Shown here in pieces: positions 1 to 7,426 of a DNA stretch of 10,560 nucleotides. Every line of letters starts with the position of its first letter. Within the stretch, counting starts at the first letter, position 1. The notes beneath the pieces are model-generated. The model saw nothing but the letters and a program-made list of their open reading frames with translations. It searched no databases and was not told where the DNA came from. The stretch is from Bacillota bacterium (GTDB lineage: Bacteria > Bacillota > Clostridia > Clostridiales > Clostridiaceae), in assembly GCA_023451395.1 (NCBI GenBank), contig JAEXZL010000046.1:1-10560 (forward strand), in the 5' to 3' direction. Both the position numbers and the translations under genes were made by a program.

Positions 1-238
1 TCCCCAATCTTCCTGAGGTTCCAGCTCCACAATATATTAGTCTTCCGCCATTTTCTATTGCCTGAGCTATTTTATCTATAGCCTTTGCTATTGCAGGAAT
101 CTCTTTTTCTACTGCAAGGGCAACTAGCTTATCTTCATTGTTTATCATAGTAACCATCTCTTCTGTGGATACCTTATCAATATTCATGGTATTTTGGTTT
201 CTAGTTTCTGTAACAAGCTTACTTAAGTTTATTTTCAT
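1..238 (-). CDS. murQ: N-acetylmuramic acid 6-phosphate etherase, N-terminal part (cut by the window edge)
   Basis: The 79 visible codons start MKINLSKLVTETRN and continue with STEEMVTMINNEDKLVALAV and then GGRLIYCGAGTSGRLG. This is the typical N-terminus of MurQ: an 'LxTETRN' opening, a helical lead, and the first strand and glycine-rich loop of the SIS sugar-phosphate-binding domain (GAGTSGRLG). Family members cleave the D-lactyl ether of MurNAc-6-phosphate to give GlcNAc-6-phosphate and lactate in the cytoplasm, as part of peptidoglycan recycling or MurNAc use. The start is supported by a near-perfect Shine-Dalgarno (AGGAGGA, plus-strand 245-251) six bases before the ATG. The gene runs off the left edge, so the catalytic part and any downstream partners (MurNAc PTS, MurR-type regulator) cannot be seen. 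It is separated from the lipoprotein gene by a terminator and has its own likely promoter. Confidence 0.93.
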   Translation of the reverse strand, partial: MKINLSKLVTETRNQNTMNIDKVSTEEMVTMINNEDKLVALAVEKEIPAIAKAIDKIAQAIENGGRLIYCGAGTSGRLG

Positions 239-287
239 CACTTTTCCTCCTATTAAAAGATACTTTTGTTAGCAAATGATCAATACA

Positions 288-321
288 ATTATAATATACC
301 CTTTTTGAAATATTATTACAA
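288..321 (-). promoter_or_regulatory. Probable sigma-A promoter of murQ
   Basis: On the minus strand TTGTAA (316-321) is followed after 17 bases by TATATT (293-298), and TATAAT overlaps it at 288-293. Transcription would start near 285, giving a leader of about 45 bases before the murQ ATG. It lies downstream of the terminator of the preceding unit. The whole gap is very A/T-rich, so chance matches are possible. Confidence 0.45.
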
Positions 322-385
322 TATTATTATTTAAAAAAAGAAATTTGTTTCAAAAATAAAAACAAAGATTTAATATTTTAAAATT

Positions 386-412
386 AAAAAGAGCCACTGT
401 ATGGCTCTTTTT
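386..412 (-). terminator. Rho-independent terminator after the beta-helix lipoprotein gene
   Basis: Inverted repeat with arms 386-396 and 402-412: GAGCCA pairs with TGGCTC, extended by an A/T run, with a 5-base loop. On the minus strand it is followed by TTTTTAATTT. Because the arms end in A and T runs it could also act in the plus direction, but no plus-strand gene leads into it. The stem starts directly after the lipoprotein stop codon (413-415). Confidence 0.85.
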
Positions 413-2332
413 TTACTTCCTTCCGGATCCTGGCTCCTGATTTCCTCCAGGCTTTTGACCCCCTCCCTGGGAATCTCCTTTATTTCCACCGCCAGGGAAG
501 CCTCCCTGTCCTCCAGCATTACCTGAAACTGCTCCTGAAATAGTTATGGTAGTGACATCAGTGCCTCCCTCATATTCACCAATCTGATATAACCCATCCT
601 CTGATTCAGCCTTAGATTTTCCTCCAGAGCTTATTGTGTAATTTTTGCCTTCCTCTAATCCAGGGAGACTAATTATTATTGACTGGTATTGCTTTGATGG
701 GGCAAAGGCTACTATCTCCTGACCCTTTTCATCTAAGAGAGCAGTGATAGTTCCTGATGATTGCACTTGCGAAAAGCTGTAGGCTATGGAGCTTTGGGTT
801 GAGCTGGTGGAAGGACTTTGGGCCATGCCAGTGCTTCCTGCAGCAATTAAGATTCCTCCCTTTATATCAAAGACACCATCATAATCTAAGGCTCCGTTAC
901 CATTGTTTACCGGTCCGTTTACTAGTACAGTACCATCTTTAATATAAATTGAGCCATTGGCATCTAAGCCATCACCAGTAGCATCTACAACTATATAGCC
1001 ACCATTTATATTAAGGGCATTACTACTTGTTGATGAGAATGAATTTTGCCCAGGTCTTCCTCCAAGAGAAGAGTTATCATTACCTCCAGCAATATTTATA
1101 CCATCATCAGCAGCGGTTACTTTTATGGTTCCACCGTTAATAGTCATATTTGAACTTTCTAGTCCTTCATAGCTTTGCTTTATGATAACCTCTCCATCCT
1201 CAATGTTTAAGGTTCCATCTGCATGAATACCGTCATCTCCAGAGGATATAGATATATTTCCTGAAGCTATAATAATACTATCATTGCTATGGATTGCATC
1301 ATCAGAAGAGTCTATAACAAAGCTTCCTCCAGCTATTTTAATGATACTCTTTGCCTTTATAGCCTTTGCACTGGAGCTTTCCTCTTCAGTATCATCTCCT
1401 CCTCCCCATTTTCCCCAGGGAGAAGAGTTCTTTCCATAACTACTGTTTACACTTCCACCACCGGTAGTTATACTAAACTCCCCTTCTTTTATGAATAAAG
1501 AAGTTTCTGCCTGAAGGCCATCTGCACCTGCAGCAATATTAAAAACTCCCCCTTCAATCACTATATAGCCTTTACTTTCCTCTGTATCATTTGTAGCTTT
1601 TATTCCATCTCCCTGTGATTCTATGGTAAAGTCTCCACTCTTAATTACTACTCCATCTCTTCCCATAAGACCATCATCTTTTGAATTAATTACAAAGGTA
1701 CCACCTGTAATTACAAGGTTATCCTTTGAAGTTATTCCATTATTAAAATTACTTTGAAGAGTAAGCTTTCCACTACCGTTAATGGTAAGATCATCCTTGC
1801 TAAAAATAGCTGCATTAGGTTCATCAGTACTATCGCTAGAATAAACATAATTTTCACCATCACTTATAAAGTTTTCAGTGCCATTTTCTAAAGAAATAAC
1901 AGTCTTATCTGCTTTTACAGAATAGATTGCAGCACTTGTTTTTGAGCTTATGTTTACTCCCTTTAATATCAGCCTTACAGTACCCTTTTCCTCTGTATTA
2001 ATGATAATCTGACCATCAGTAAGATTTCCTTCAACTAGATAATCTCCTGTAGAGCTAATAGTTATGGTACTTCCATTAATAGATGCACCCCTCCCTTGAA
2101 AATCTATGGAGTCTCCCATTAGATTAATTTTATTAACCTCTTCCTCCGACCACTTTATATAGTAGTCATCCTCTGAGTAACTCACTTCTTCTACTAAGGC
2201 TCCCAAAGAAGCATCATTATTCCCCTCAGTGTCTGCAGCATCATTCTGTGAAGTTTTAGAACAGCCTGAAAGAATAAATATAGCCAATATAAGTAACATA
2301 CTTTTTTTAAGTGTTTTTATTCCTTTTTTCAT
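413..2332 (-). CDS. Exported lipoprotein with Asp/Gly-repeat beta-helix, Cthe_2159-type carbohydrate-binding protein
   Basis: The N-terminus has a Lys-rich stretch, a hydrophobic core and the lipobox LSGC with Cys24, so the protein should be lipid-anchored outside the membrane. The body (about 60-500) is built of repeated short strands joined by Asp/Gly turns: DDGLMG 219-224, GDGIKA 241-246, ADGLQA 270-275, DDAIHS 344-349, DDGIHA 367-372, DDGINI 409-414 and GDGLDA 453-458. This matches the 'carbohydrate-binding domain-containing' family (PF14262/DUF4353). Its member Cthe_2159 is a calcium-containing right-handed beta-helix reported to bind cellulose and polygalacturonate. A Gly/Ser/Trp/acidic loop (about 290-326) interrupts the helix, a small beta-rich region follows (about 525-600), and the C-terminus is a Gly/Gln/Pro-rich tail (605-639). 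No enzyme active site is visible. An ATG ten codons upstream (2362) would overlap the DUF4956 gene by 11 bases and has no Shine-Dalgarno. The chosen start has AAGAGG seven bases upstream (2340-2345). It is the last gene of the VTC-DUF4956 unit. The natural ligand is unknown. Confidence 0.85.
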   Translation of the reverse strand: MKKGIKTLKKSMLLILAIFILSGCSKTSQNDAADTEGNNDASLGALVEEVSYSEDDYYIKWSEEEVNKINLMGDSIDFQGRGASINGSTITISSTGDYLVEGNLTDGQIIINTEEKGTVRLILKGVNISSKTSAAIYSVKADKTVISLENGTENFISDGENYVYSSDSTDEPNAAIFSKDDLTINGSGKLTLQSNFNNGITSKDNLVITGGTFVINSKDDGLMGRDGVVIKSGDFTIESQGDGIKATNDTEESKGYIVIEGGVFNIAAGADGLQAETSLFIKEGEFSITTGGGSVNSSYGKNSSPWGKWGGGDDTEEESSSAKAIKAKSIIKIAGGSFVIDSSDDAIHSNDSIIIASGNISISSGDDGIHADGTLNIEDGEVIIKQSYEGLESSNMTINGGTIKVTAADDGINIAGGNDNSSLGGRPGQNSFSSTSSNALNINGGYIVVDATGDGLDANGSIYIKDGTVLVNGPVNNGNGALDYDGVFDIKGGILIAAGSTGMAQSPSTSSTQSSIAYSFSQVQSSGTITALLDEKGQEIVAFAPSKQYQSIIISLPGLEEGKNYTISSGGKSKAESEDGLYQIGEYEGGTDVTTITISGAVSGNAGGQGGFPGGGNKGDSQGGGQKPGGNQEPGSGRK

Positions 2333-2351
2333 TAATCTGCCTCTTTCCTTT

Positions 2352-3026
2352 TTAAAGTTCATTTCCAGTGAGCTTAGGTCTTCCGCATACTATAGTGAGG
2401 TTTCCATTTCTGCATCTTAAGGCGTCAATAAACTCCTTTTCTCTGCTATTATCCCTTAGGGTAATTTTATAACATAGCTCATACATGCTTCCCATATTCG
2501 TGGTTTTAACTCTATCCAGCTTTGCAGATTTTGTATATTCAGCAAATAGATCATCAAAAACATCTGTATAATCTAAGTTTTCTGGAATAGTGACTTTAAG
2601 TTCCTTTTCCATAGAGTGTTCACCTCCATAAGGAAGCTTATATAATATAAGCATTGCAGTACTTAAAACTACAGTAATCATTGAAGCAAAGGTTAAATAG
2701 CCCATACCTGTGGAAAGACCAATTGCCATTGCAAAGAATATGCATATTATATCCTTTGAGGTGCCTGGTGCCGATCTGAATCTTACAAGACTAAAGGTTC
2801 CAAGGACTGCAACGCTTGTTCCTAGGTTTCCGTTAACCATCATTATTACACATTGAACAAGGGCAGGCAGCAGAACCAATGAGACTACAAAGTTTTTTGT
2901 ATAATTCCCACTGTTCATATATACATAAGAAATGATGAGGCCAAGTACAAGAGATGTTAAGGTGCATATTAATGTATTTCCTAAAGTTAAGGTTCCAGTT
3001 GAATTAGTTAGGATATTTGTGAACAT
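2352..3026 (-). CDS. DUF4956 family integral membrane protein
   Basis: This 224-residue protein has a hydrophobic N-terminal half with about four to five membrane segments (roughly 17-37, 44-66, 69-83, 92-112, 114-130). A soluble C-terminal domain of about 90 residues (135-224) alternates strands and helices. The segment GTFSLVRFRSAPGTSKDI (77-94) is the hallmark of the DUF4956 family (PF16316), including charged Arg residues between membrane segments. No biochemical role is established for the family. It is often next to VTC-domain genes, as here, so a role as the membrane partner or conduit of a VTC enzyme is a reasonable inference. The overall plan (membrane bundle plus small alpha/beta tail) recalls MgtC-type proteins, but I see no MgtC signature. 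The start overlaps the end of the VTC gene by 19 bases. Its Shine-Dalgarno is a run of six G (plus-strand 3036-3041) inside the last VTC codons, which suggests translational coupling. Confidence 0.88.
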   Translation of the reverse strand: MFTNILTNSTGTLTLGNTLICTLTSLVLGLIISYVYMNSGNYTKNFVVSLVLLPALVQCVIMMVNGNLGTSVAVLGTFSLVRFRSAPGTSKDIICIFFAMAIGLSTGMGYLTFASMITVVLSTAMLILYKLPYGGEHSMEKELKVTIPENLDYTDVFDDLFAEYTKSAKLDRVKTTNMGSMYELCYKITLRDNSREKEFIDALRCRNGNLTIVCGRPKLTGNEL

Positions 3027-3739
3027 ATTTCTTTTCCCCCCGTAGCTAAGAATATTTTTTTATAGGCATTTCCATATTTAGAAAAGGATTGAGGATATAT
3101 TTCTAGCTGTGATAGTATTTCCGAAAGCCAGAGTGGCATTGCCTCCGGTACTTTAATCTCTACAACATATATATCATCCGCTAATAATAACTCTCCATAG
3201 TCCCCCAAAGCTAAATCCAAATTATAATCTCTGCTTCTTATATTTCTATCAAAGGTTATTCTTATATCTCTATTTTCTCTTCCAAAAAAAGCTTCTCTAT
3301 CATAGGCAAGAAAAACCTTAGGTACAACACCATAAAAATTTTTAAGATAGTCTATTTCCCTTAATATTTGACTATCTTTAGAAGGTTTTACTCCATGGTT
3401 TAAATATGCCCTTGCCTGTTTTAGATTTAAGCTTTCCCTTCTTTTATAGACTATTCCTTTATATTTTTTCTTAATCTCTAGAAATACCTTATCTTCATCC
3501 TTTGGTATTCCATAGCTCCTGACTCTTAGTTTTTCTTTATAAATTGGCTTTTCTATAGATCTTCTGCTTAATTGAAAATCATCAGTGTCATAATATATGC
3601 TGCATATAGTATGAAGTCCATACTTATCCTGCTGCATATATTTGATTATTATCTTTTTAAAAGATTCTACTTGGTGTCTGTTCATTAAATACTTTTTTTC
3701 TTTTCTTTGAAATATATACTGAATATCTTTTTCCTTCAT
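3008..3739 (-). CDS. VTC-domain protein, putative polyphosphate polymerase
   Basis: The 243-residue product is essentially a single VTC domain (PF09359), a tunnel-fold (TTM) domain that in yeast Vtc4 makes polyphosphate from ATP. Visible family motifs in order are: RKEKKYLM near 12-19, YYDT 49-52, KLRVRSYG 70-77, LEIKKK 87-92 with KRR 99-101, RITFDR 160-165, VVEIKVP 192-198 and SKYG 220-223. The Arg/Lys-rich strands and the late glutamate (E194) are the residues expected to line the tunnel and bind phosphate and metal, so the site looks intact. Unlike yeast Vtc4 there is no SPX domain and no membrane segment, so this is a cytosolic protein. The DUF4956 protein encoded next may supply the membrane part. 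An upstream ATG (3754) is not used in this call because it lies at the edge of the strong Shine-Dalgarno GGTGGTGAT (3744-3752), which serves the ATG at 3739. First gene of its unit. Polymerase activity is inferred from the family. Confidence 0.87.
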   Translation of the reverse strand: MKEKDIQYIFQRKEKKYLMNRHQVESFKKIIIKYMQQDKYGLHTICSIYYDTDDFQLSRRSIEKPIYKEKLRVRSYGIPKDEDKVFLEIKKKYKGIVYKRRESLNLKQARAYLNHGVKPSKDSQILREIDYLKNFYGVVPKVFLAYDREAFFGRENRDIRITFDRNIRSRDYNLDLALGDYGELLLADDIYVVEIKVPEAMPLWLSEILSQLEIYPQSFSKYGNAYKKIFLATGGKEICSQIS

Positions 3740-3743
3740 TTTT

Positions 3744-3752
3744 ATCACCACC
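3744..3752 (-). promoter_or_regulatory. Ribosome binding site that fixes the VTC gene start
   Basis: GGTGGTGAT on the minus strand differs by one base from the ideal GGAGGTGAT. It sits four bases before the ATG at 3739. It overlaps an alternative ATG (3752-3754), which therefore lacks its own upstream site. Confidence 0.7.
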
Positions 3753-3762
3753 ATTATCTAAG

Positions 3763-3791
3763 ATTATATATAAGCACTGTGTAAAGGTCAT
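3763..3791 (-). promoter_or_regulatory. Probable sigma-A promoter of the VTC-DUF4956-lipoprotein unit
   Basis: On the minus strand ATGACC (3786-3791) is followed after exactly 17 bases by a perfect TATAAT (3763-3768). It lies between the terminator of the PDZ gene and the VTC start. Transcription would begin near 3756, leaving a very short leader of about 17 bases that carries only the Shine-Dalgarno, so a riboswitch in this leader is unlikely. Confidence 0.55.
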
Positions 3792-3814
3792 GGTAGTGAT
3801 ATGATAATTTTGTG

Positions 3815-3845
3815 AAAAAGAAAAACAGCCTAAAAGGCTGTTTTT
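3815..3845 (-). terminator. Rho-independent terminator after the PDZ membrane protein gene
   Basis: Perfect 10-bp inverted repeat, arms 3821-3830 (AAAAACAGCC) and 3836-3845 (GGCTGTTTTT), with a 5-base loop. On the minus strand the stem is followed by TTTTTCTTTTT. The stem overlaps the last base of the stop codon. It ends the S41 peptidase-PDZ unit and separates it from the VTC unit. Confidence 0.93.
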
Positions 3846-5128
3846 TAATTGTGTTTATCTTTTTTAAATTTATCTAATATATTTTTAAAGCTATCATTTT
3901 CTAATTTAATAATCTTATTATCCTTTGGTACTAGTCTTGGTACGAGAACTAGACCAATTCTTTCACTTCCCTTACGGCTAAGGTATATGTCCTTGAAATT
4001 ACCCTTATAATCCTTAACCTTTATACTCACCTTGTTTAGGCTTTCCTTAATAGAAGAATAAAGAGCAGCCTCGCTGCTAATGTGATTTCCATTTATCTCT
4101 ACAAGCTTATCTCCACTTTTAATTCCTGCTCTATAAGCCGGGGATTCTGGTGCAACCTCAAGAACCATAATACCTTCTTCATCACTGACATATTTAGGCT
4201 CTCTTTTTGTCTCCATCTCTCTTTGGATATAAAGCATAAGCTCATGACCTAAAGCAGAAAAGAGTATTGTTATAATCTCTCCCACAATTCCCAGCCTTGC
4301 CAGCTGAGCTACAGGAATAAGCAAAGCACCATAAACAATTATTCCTAATCCGGATTGAAGGGCTTTTCTGCTTTTATTATTAGTGAAGGTTACACTATTA
4401 TATCCCAATACTCCATAAAATGGTATCATTGTCAGCACTGCTGTTTTTATTATATCTAAGGTTTCCTCCCGCCTAAATAAAGGCCACCAATTTGGTGTAG
4501 CAACATCAACAGTTCCTATAGATATCCCAGAAGTCTGAGCATATATAATAAATAAAGCTACAGGAAGAGCCCAATATCGCTTTAAGGCAAAGCCTCCTAT
4601 TATTTTGTTGTTTTTGGAGGTAAATATGGGTATGGCACCCTTGTGTCCATCAAAGGTTACCAATATTCCTTCCACAACATGAAGTATGCCGATTAGGGAA
4701 AATAAAAACACTGTGTCTATGGTAAAAAATGCTTCCTTTCCGGTACTCTGAGCTATGAGTCTTGAAAATAGTGCAACAGCTGCTAAAAGAGCACCGGAAT
4801 AGGCAAAACAGAAAAATCTCGGTTTGAAAATCATTAACAGTATTGATATGAGAAAGAGGAATTCAATACCTGAGTTTTCTGGAAACATTATTCCTAAATA
4901 AGAAAATAGTAGACTGACTAAAACTCCCGCAAATATCCCTATAACTATTTGGGACAAGGTTAGTTCCAAAGGAGAATTAACACTCTCACCTATTATCATT
5001 TTTTGCATAAGTGAGATTTTCTTGTTCTGTCTATAAAATATAAAACCTAAAATAATAAGCACAATAAGTAGTGAAGGGTCCACAATGGCATAGGCAACAG
5101 ACCTTAATGTATATATTGTTACATTCAT
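3845..5128 (-). CDS. Polytopic membrane protein with C-terminal PDZ domain, MinJ-like
   Basis: Residues 1-300 are mostly hydrophobic and form about eight membrane segments (for example 10-32, 58-80, 88-101, 106-125, 136-157, 185-205, 225-242, 261-295). A PDZ domain follows (about 315-398) with the recognisable core SPAYRAGIKSGDKLVEING (329-347), then a Lys-rich tail to residue 427. The size and layout resemble Bacillus subtilis MinJ, a PDZ membrane protein that links DivIVA to MinD in division-site selection; I recall that gene lying near ftsE, ftsX and ctpB too. Similarity is judged from architecture and context, so a precise orthology claim is not made. The Shine-Dalgarno AGGAGGAG overlaps the stop codon of the S41 peptidase gene 13 bases upstream, so the two genes are probably translated as a pair. 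No protease motif is seen in the membrane part. Confidence 0.8.
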   Translation of the reverse strand: MNVTIYTLRSVAYAIVDPSLLIVLIILGFIFYRQNKKISLMQKMIIGESVNSPLELTLSQIVIGIFAGVLVSLLFSYLGIMFPENSGIEFLFLISILLMIFKPRFFCFAYSGALLAAVALFSRLIAQSTGKEAFFTIDTVFLFSLIGILHVVEGILVTFDGHKGAIPIFTSKNNKIIGGFALKRYWALPVALFIIYAQTSGISIGTVDVATPNWWPLFRREETLDIIKTAVLTMIPFYGVLGYNSVTFTNNKSRKALQSGLGIIVYGALLIPVAQLARLGIVGEIITILFSALGHELMLYIQREMETKREPKYVSDEEGIMVLEVAPESPAYRAGIKSGDKLVEINGNHISSEAALYSSIKESLNKVSIKVKDYKGNFKDIYLSRKGSERIGLVLVPRLVPKDNKIIKLENDSFKNILDKFKKDKHN

Positions 5129-5141
5129 TTTTAGACTCCTC

Positions 5142-6392
5142 CTACTGAACCTTTTCTTTTATTACCTCCAGAGCCTTATTAAACTGAGGGTCTTTTGCCC
5201 TATCGTATATCTGTTCTCTAAGCTCGCTAGGGTAATCCACCTCTATATCCGGTGCTATACCTTTACCATGGATATTTTCCTCTAAAGGAGTATAATATTT
5301 TGATACTGTCACTTTAAGAGCTGTTCCATTTGACTTATCTTCCATAACAGACTGAACTATTCCCTTTCCAAAGGTGGTCTTACCAATAATAACACCGGCC
5401 TTATAGTCTCGGATTGCTCCGGAAACTATTTCTGAAGCACTGGCGGTATATTCATTAACTAACACCACTAAAGGCATACCCAGAGCTTCACCTCCTCTAG
5501 AATTCATCACTTCTTTTTGGGAATGTTTATCTATTGTTGACACAATAACTTTATCCTTTTCAATAAAGTGAGAAGCTATCTTTACACTAGAGTTCAAAAG
5601 TCCACCTGGATTGTCTCTAAGGTCTAAGATAAGACCTTTCATCCCTTTAGCTTTTAAATCCCTTAAAGTATTTTCAAAATCATCTGCAGTGTGTTCATCA
5701 AACATGCTTATTGATATATACCCAATATTATTGTCCAGCATCTCACCTTCTACAGTAATAAGCTGAATAGTATCTCTAACCACTGACACCTCAAAGTTAC
5801 CCTTACTCTCTCTATATAAGGTGAGATTTACAGCTACTTTTTCATTACCCTTCATCATTGATACGGCCTTATCTATATCCTCTCCTGAAAGCTCAGTACC
5901 ATTAACTGAAAGTATAACATCTCCTGGAAGAATACCTGCCTTATCTGCTGGAGAATTTTTAAAAGGAGCTATTACAGTAATTTTTTCATCCTTAACACCT
6001 ACTTGAATTCCAAGACCGATATATTCTCCTTCGCTCTGCTGGCTGAAATCAGAATATTCCTGGGGGTTCATAAAAACAGTATAAGGATCTCCTAAAGCAG
6101 AGGTCATTCCTTTAATAGCCCCTTCTAGGAGAGCATTATCATCAATTGTTCCATCATACCATTTATACAGAGCCGCTCTTACCTCAAAGAGCTTTTTATA
6201 GTCCTCAACATTATCAACCTCTTCAAGACCCTCATAGCTTGCCCTTGCTCCAAAGCCTGTGGAAAGAGCCACCGCTGATCCAAGGTAAAAAAAGCCCGAT
6301 GCCGTAATAAAAAAAAGAAGTATTCCAAGTATTATCCACTTACCTTTTCCGCCCTTTTTATTCAGGCTTCCCTGCGGTTCATACCCATTCAT
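5142..6392 (-). CDS. S41 family carboxyl-terminal processing peptidase, CtpB-like
   Basis: A 416-residue protease with a short cytoplasmic N-terminus, one membrane segment or uncleaved signal anchor (about 18-43), a helical region, a PDZ domain (about 119-207, with ADKAGILPGDVILSVNG 149-165) and the S41 core (about 220-385). The Ser-Lys dyad is present: Ser318 in EYTASASEI and Lys343 in TTFGKGIVQ, 25 residues apart as in CtpB and Prc, with Gln347 four residues after the Lys. It should therefore be active, outside the cytoplasmic membrane, trimming or cutting proteins near their C-terminus. In B. subtilis CtpB cuts SpoIVFA to activate sigma-K during sporulation; whether that applies here is not shown. 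The ATG has GGGTG about eight bases upstream. It is followed immediately by the PDZ membrane protein and preceded by ftsX across a 143-base gap holding a hairpin. Confidence 0.93.
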   Translation of the reverse strand: MNGYEPQGSLNKKGGKGKWIILGILLFFITASGFFYLGSAVALSTGFGARASYEGLEEVDNVEDYKKLFEVRAALYKWYDGTIDDNALLEGAIKGMTSALGDPYTVFMNPQEYSDFSQQSEGEYIGLGIQVGVKDEKITVIAPFKNSPADKAGILPGDVILSVNGTELSGEDIDKAVSMMKGNEKVAVNLTLYRESKGNFEVSVVRDTIQLITVEGEMLDNNIGYISISMFDEHTADDFENTLRDLKAKGMKGLILDLRDNPGGLLNSSVKIASHFIEKDKVIVSTIDKHSQKEVMNSRGGEALGMPLVVLVNEYTASASEIVSGAIRDYKAGVIIGKTTFGKGIVQSVMEDKSNGTALKVTVSKYYTPLEENIHGKGIAPDIEVDYPSELREQIYDRAKDPQFNKALEVIKEKVQ

Positions 6393-6428
6393 AATAAGAC
6401 ACCCTTTCTATAAGAATATATTAAGTTA

Positions 6429-6460
6429 AGCCGCTGCACCGTAGCTTCGGCTCAGCGGCT
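6429..6460 (-). other. GC-rich hairpin between ftsX and the S41 peptidase gene
   Basis: Perfect 8-bp inverted repeat, AGCCGCTG (6429-6436) with CAGCGGCT (6453-6460), enclosing a 16-base loop that can pair further (CCG 6439-6441 with CGG 6448-6450, or AGC with GCT around TTCG). It is strikingly G/C-rich in an otherwise A/T-rich gap. On the minus strand it is followed by TAACTTAATAT rather than a T run, so it is at best a weak terminator. It could be an mRNA-stabilising or processing structure setting the ratio of FtsEX to peptidase. The rest of the gap shows no clear promoter. Confidence 0.6.
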
Positions 6461-6535
6461 CATATACCTAATATATTACTAAACTTTTTAGATATTTTAT
6501 ATTCTTATCTATAAAGTATATGTGTATTCAAAAAA

Positions 6536-7426
6536 TTATACAACCAAGAATTTTCTTAAAGAAATTATACTTCCTGCAGCACCAATCAATATACCTGATA
6601 AAATAAACTCCCAAACAATGGTAGAATAAACATAAGCCGGCTCAATAAGCTGAGTTATGAAGGTTGTAGAAGTAATGCTTATATAAATATACTTATAAGC
6701 AAAGAATAATATAAACGTAGATACTAAGGCACCTATTATACCAATAACTATACCCTCAATAACAAAAGGCCATCTAATGAACCAGTCAGTGGCACCAACG
6801 AACTTCATTATACCTACCTCTCTTCTTCTGGAGAAGACAGTAATTTTTATTGTATTAGCTATGAGGAATAAAGAAACTGCTATAAGTACAATAAATATAA
6901 CAACTCCTACCCATTTTACAGTATTAGCTACTGCAGAAATCTTATCGATAATTTCCTGATCTCTCCTTACATCATCTACTCCATCAGCATTATTATACTT
7001 ATCTGCTATAGTAGGTGCATAGCTAGGATCAGAAAGTCTAACAATAAAGGAATCCTGCATAGGGTTGTTTTGTTCATCATAACCATCTAGAAGATTTTCA
7101 TTACCCTTTAGTGTTTCTTTAAAGTTTTCAAGAGCCTGAGCTTTAGTTTCAAAGGTGACCTCGCTTACTCCTTCCTCGACCTTAAGCTGGCTTTCAAGTG
7201 CTGCTTTTTGTTCCTCAGTCACATCTAAATCAAGAAAAACTTTAACTTCTACCTTTGATTGTACATCTTCTACTCCACGTCCAATATTTAAACCTGCCAA
7301 TAAAAACACACCAAAAATAAACAGCGTAGCTGCCACTGTGGTCACTGAGGCAAGACTTATAGTTCTGTTTCTCCAAATACTTTTAAAAGCATCATTAATG
7401 AAATATCTTACAGTACTAAACCTCAT
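6536..7426 (-). CDS. ftsX: Cell division ABC transporter permease subunit FtsX
   Basis: The 296-residue protein has the FtsX plan: an amphipathic N-terminus (MRFSTVRYFINDAFKSIWRN), TM1 (about 23-46), a large extracellular domain (47-168), then TM2 (172-192), TM3 (220-245) and TM4 (270-290). The segment RRREVGIMKFVGATDWFIRWPF follows TM2 and is typical of the FtsX/MacB coupling region. FtsX pairs with FtsE in the membrane. In Gram-positives the complex activates a peptidoglycan hydrolase (CwlO in Bacillus, PcsB in Streptococcus) through the extracellular domain, linking ATP hydrolysis to wall remodelling. No hydrolase gene is in the window. The start at 7426 gives the usual FtsX length, with a GGGGG Shine-Dalgarno ten bases upstream and an 11-base overlap with ftsE. 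An ATG 16 codons upstream (7474) would add residues unlike FtsX. Confidence 0.95.
   Translation of the reverse strand: MRFSTVRYFINDAFKSIWRNRTISLASVTTVAATLFIFGVFLLAGLNIGRGVEDVQSKVEVKVFLDLDVTEEQKAALESQLKVEEGVSEVTFETKAQALENFKETLKGNENLLDGYDEQNNPMQDSFIVRLSDPSYAPTIADKYNNADGVDDVRRDQEIIDKISAVANTVKWVGVVIFIVLIAVSLFLIANTIKITVFSRRREVGIMKFVGATDWFIRWPFVIEGIVIGIIGALVSTFILFFAYKYIYISITSTTFITQLIEPAYVYSTIVWEFILSGILIGAAGSIISLRKFLVV

Noticed and set aside
2333..2362. Upstream ATG extending the lipoprotein by ten residues
   Set aside because: It would overlap the DUF4956 gene, has no Shine-Dalgarno, and would put a charged stretch ahead of an already complete lipoprotein signal.
6461..6535. Promoter for the peptidase gene in the ftsX-peptidase gap
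   Set aside because: Only weak matches (TTGAAT with GATAAG-like boxes) were found, so read-through from ftsEX is equally likely.
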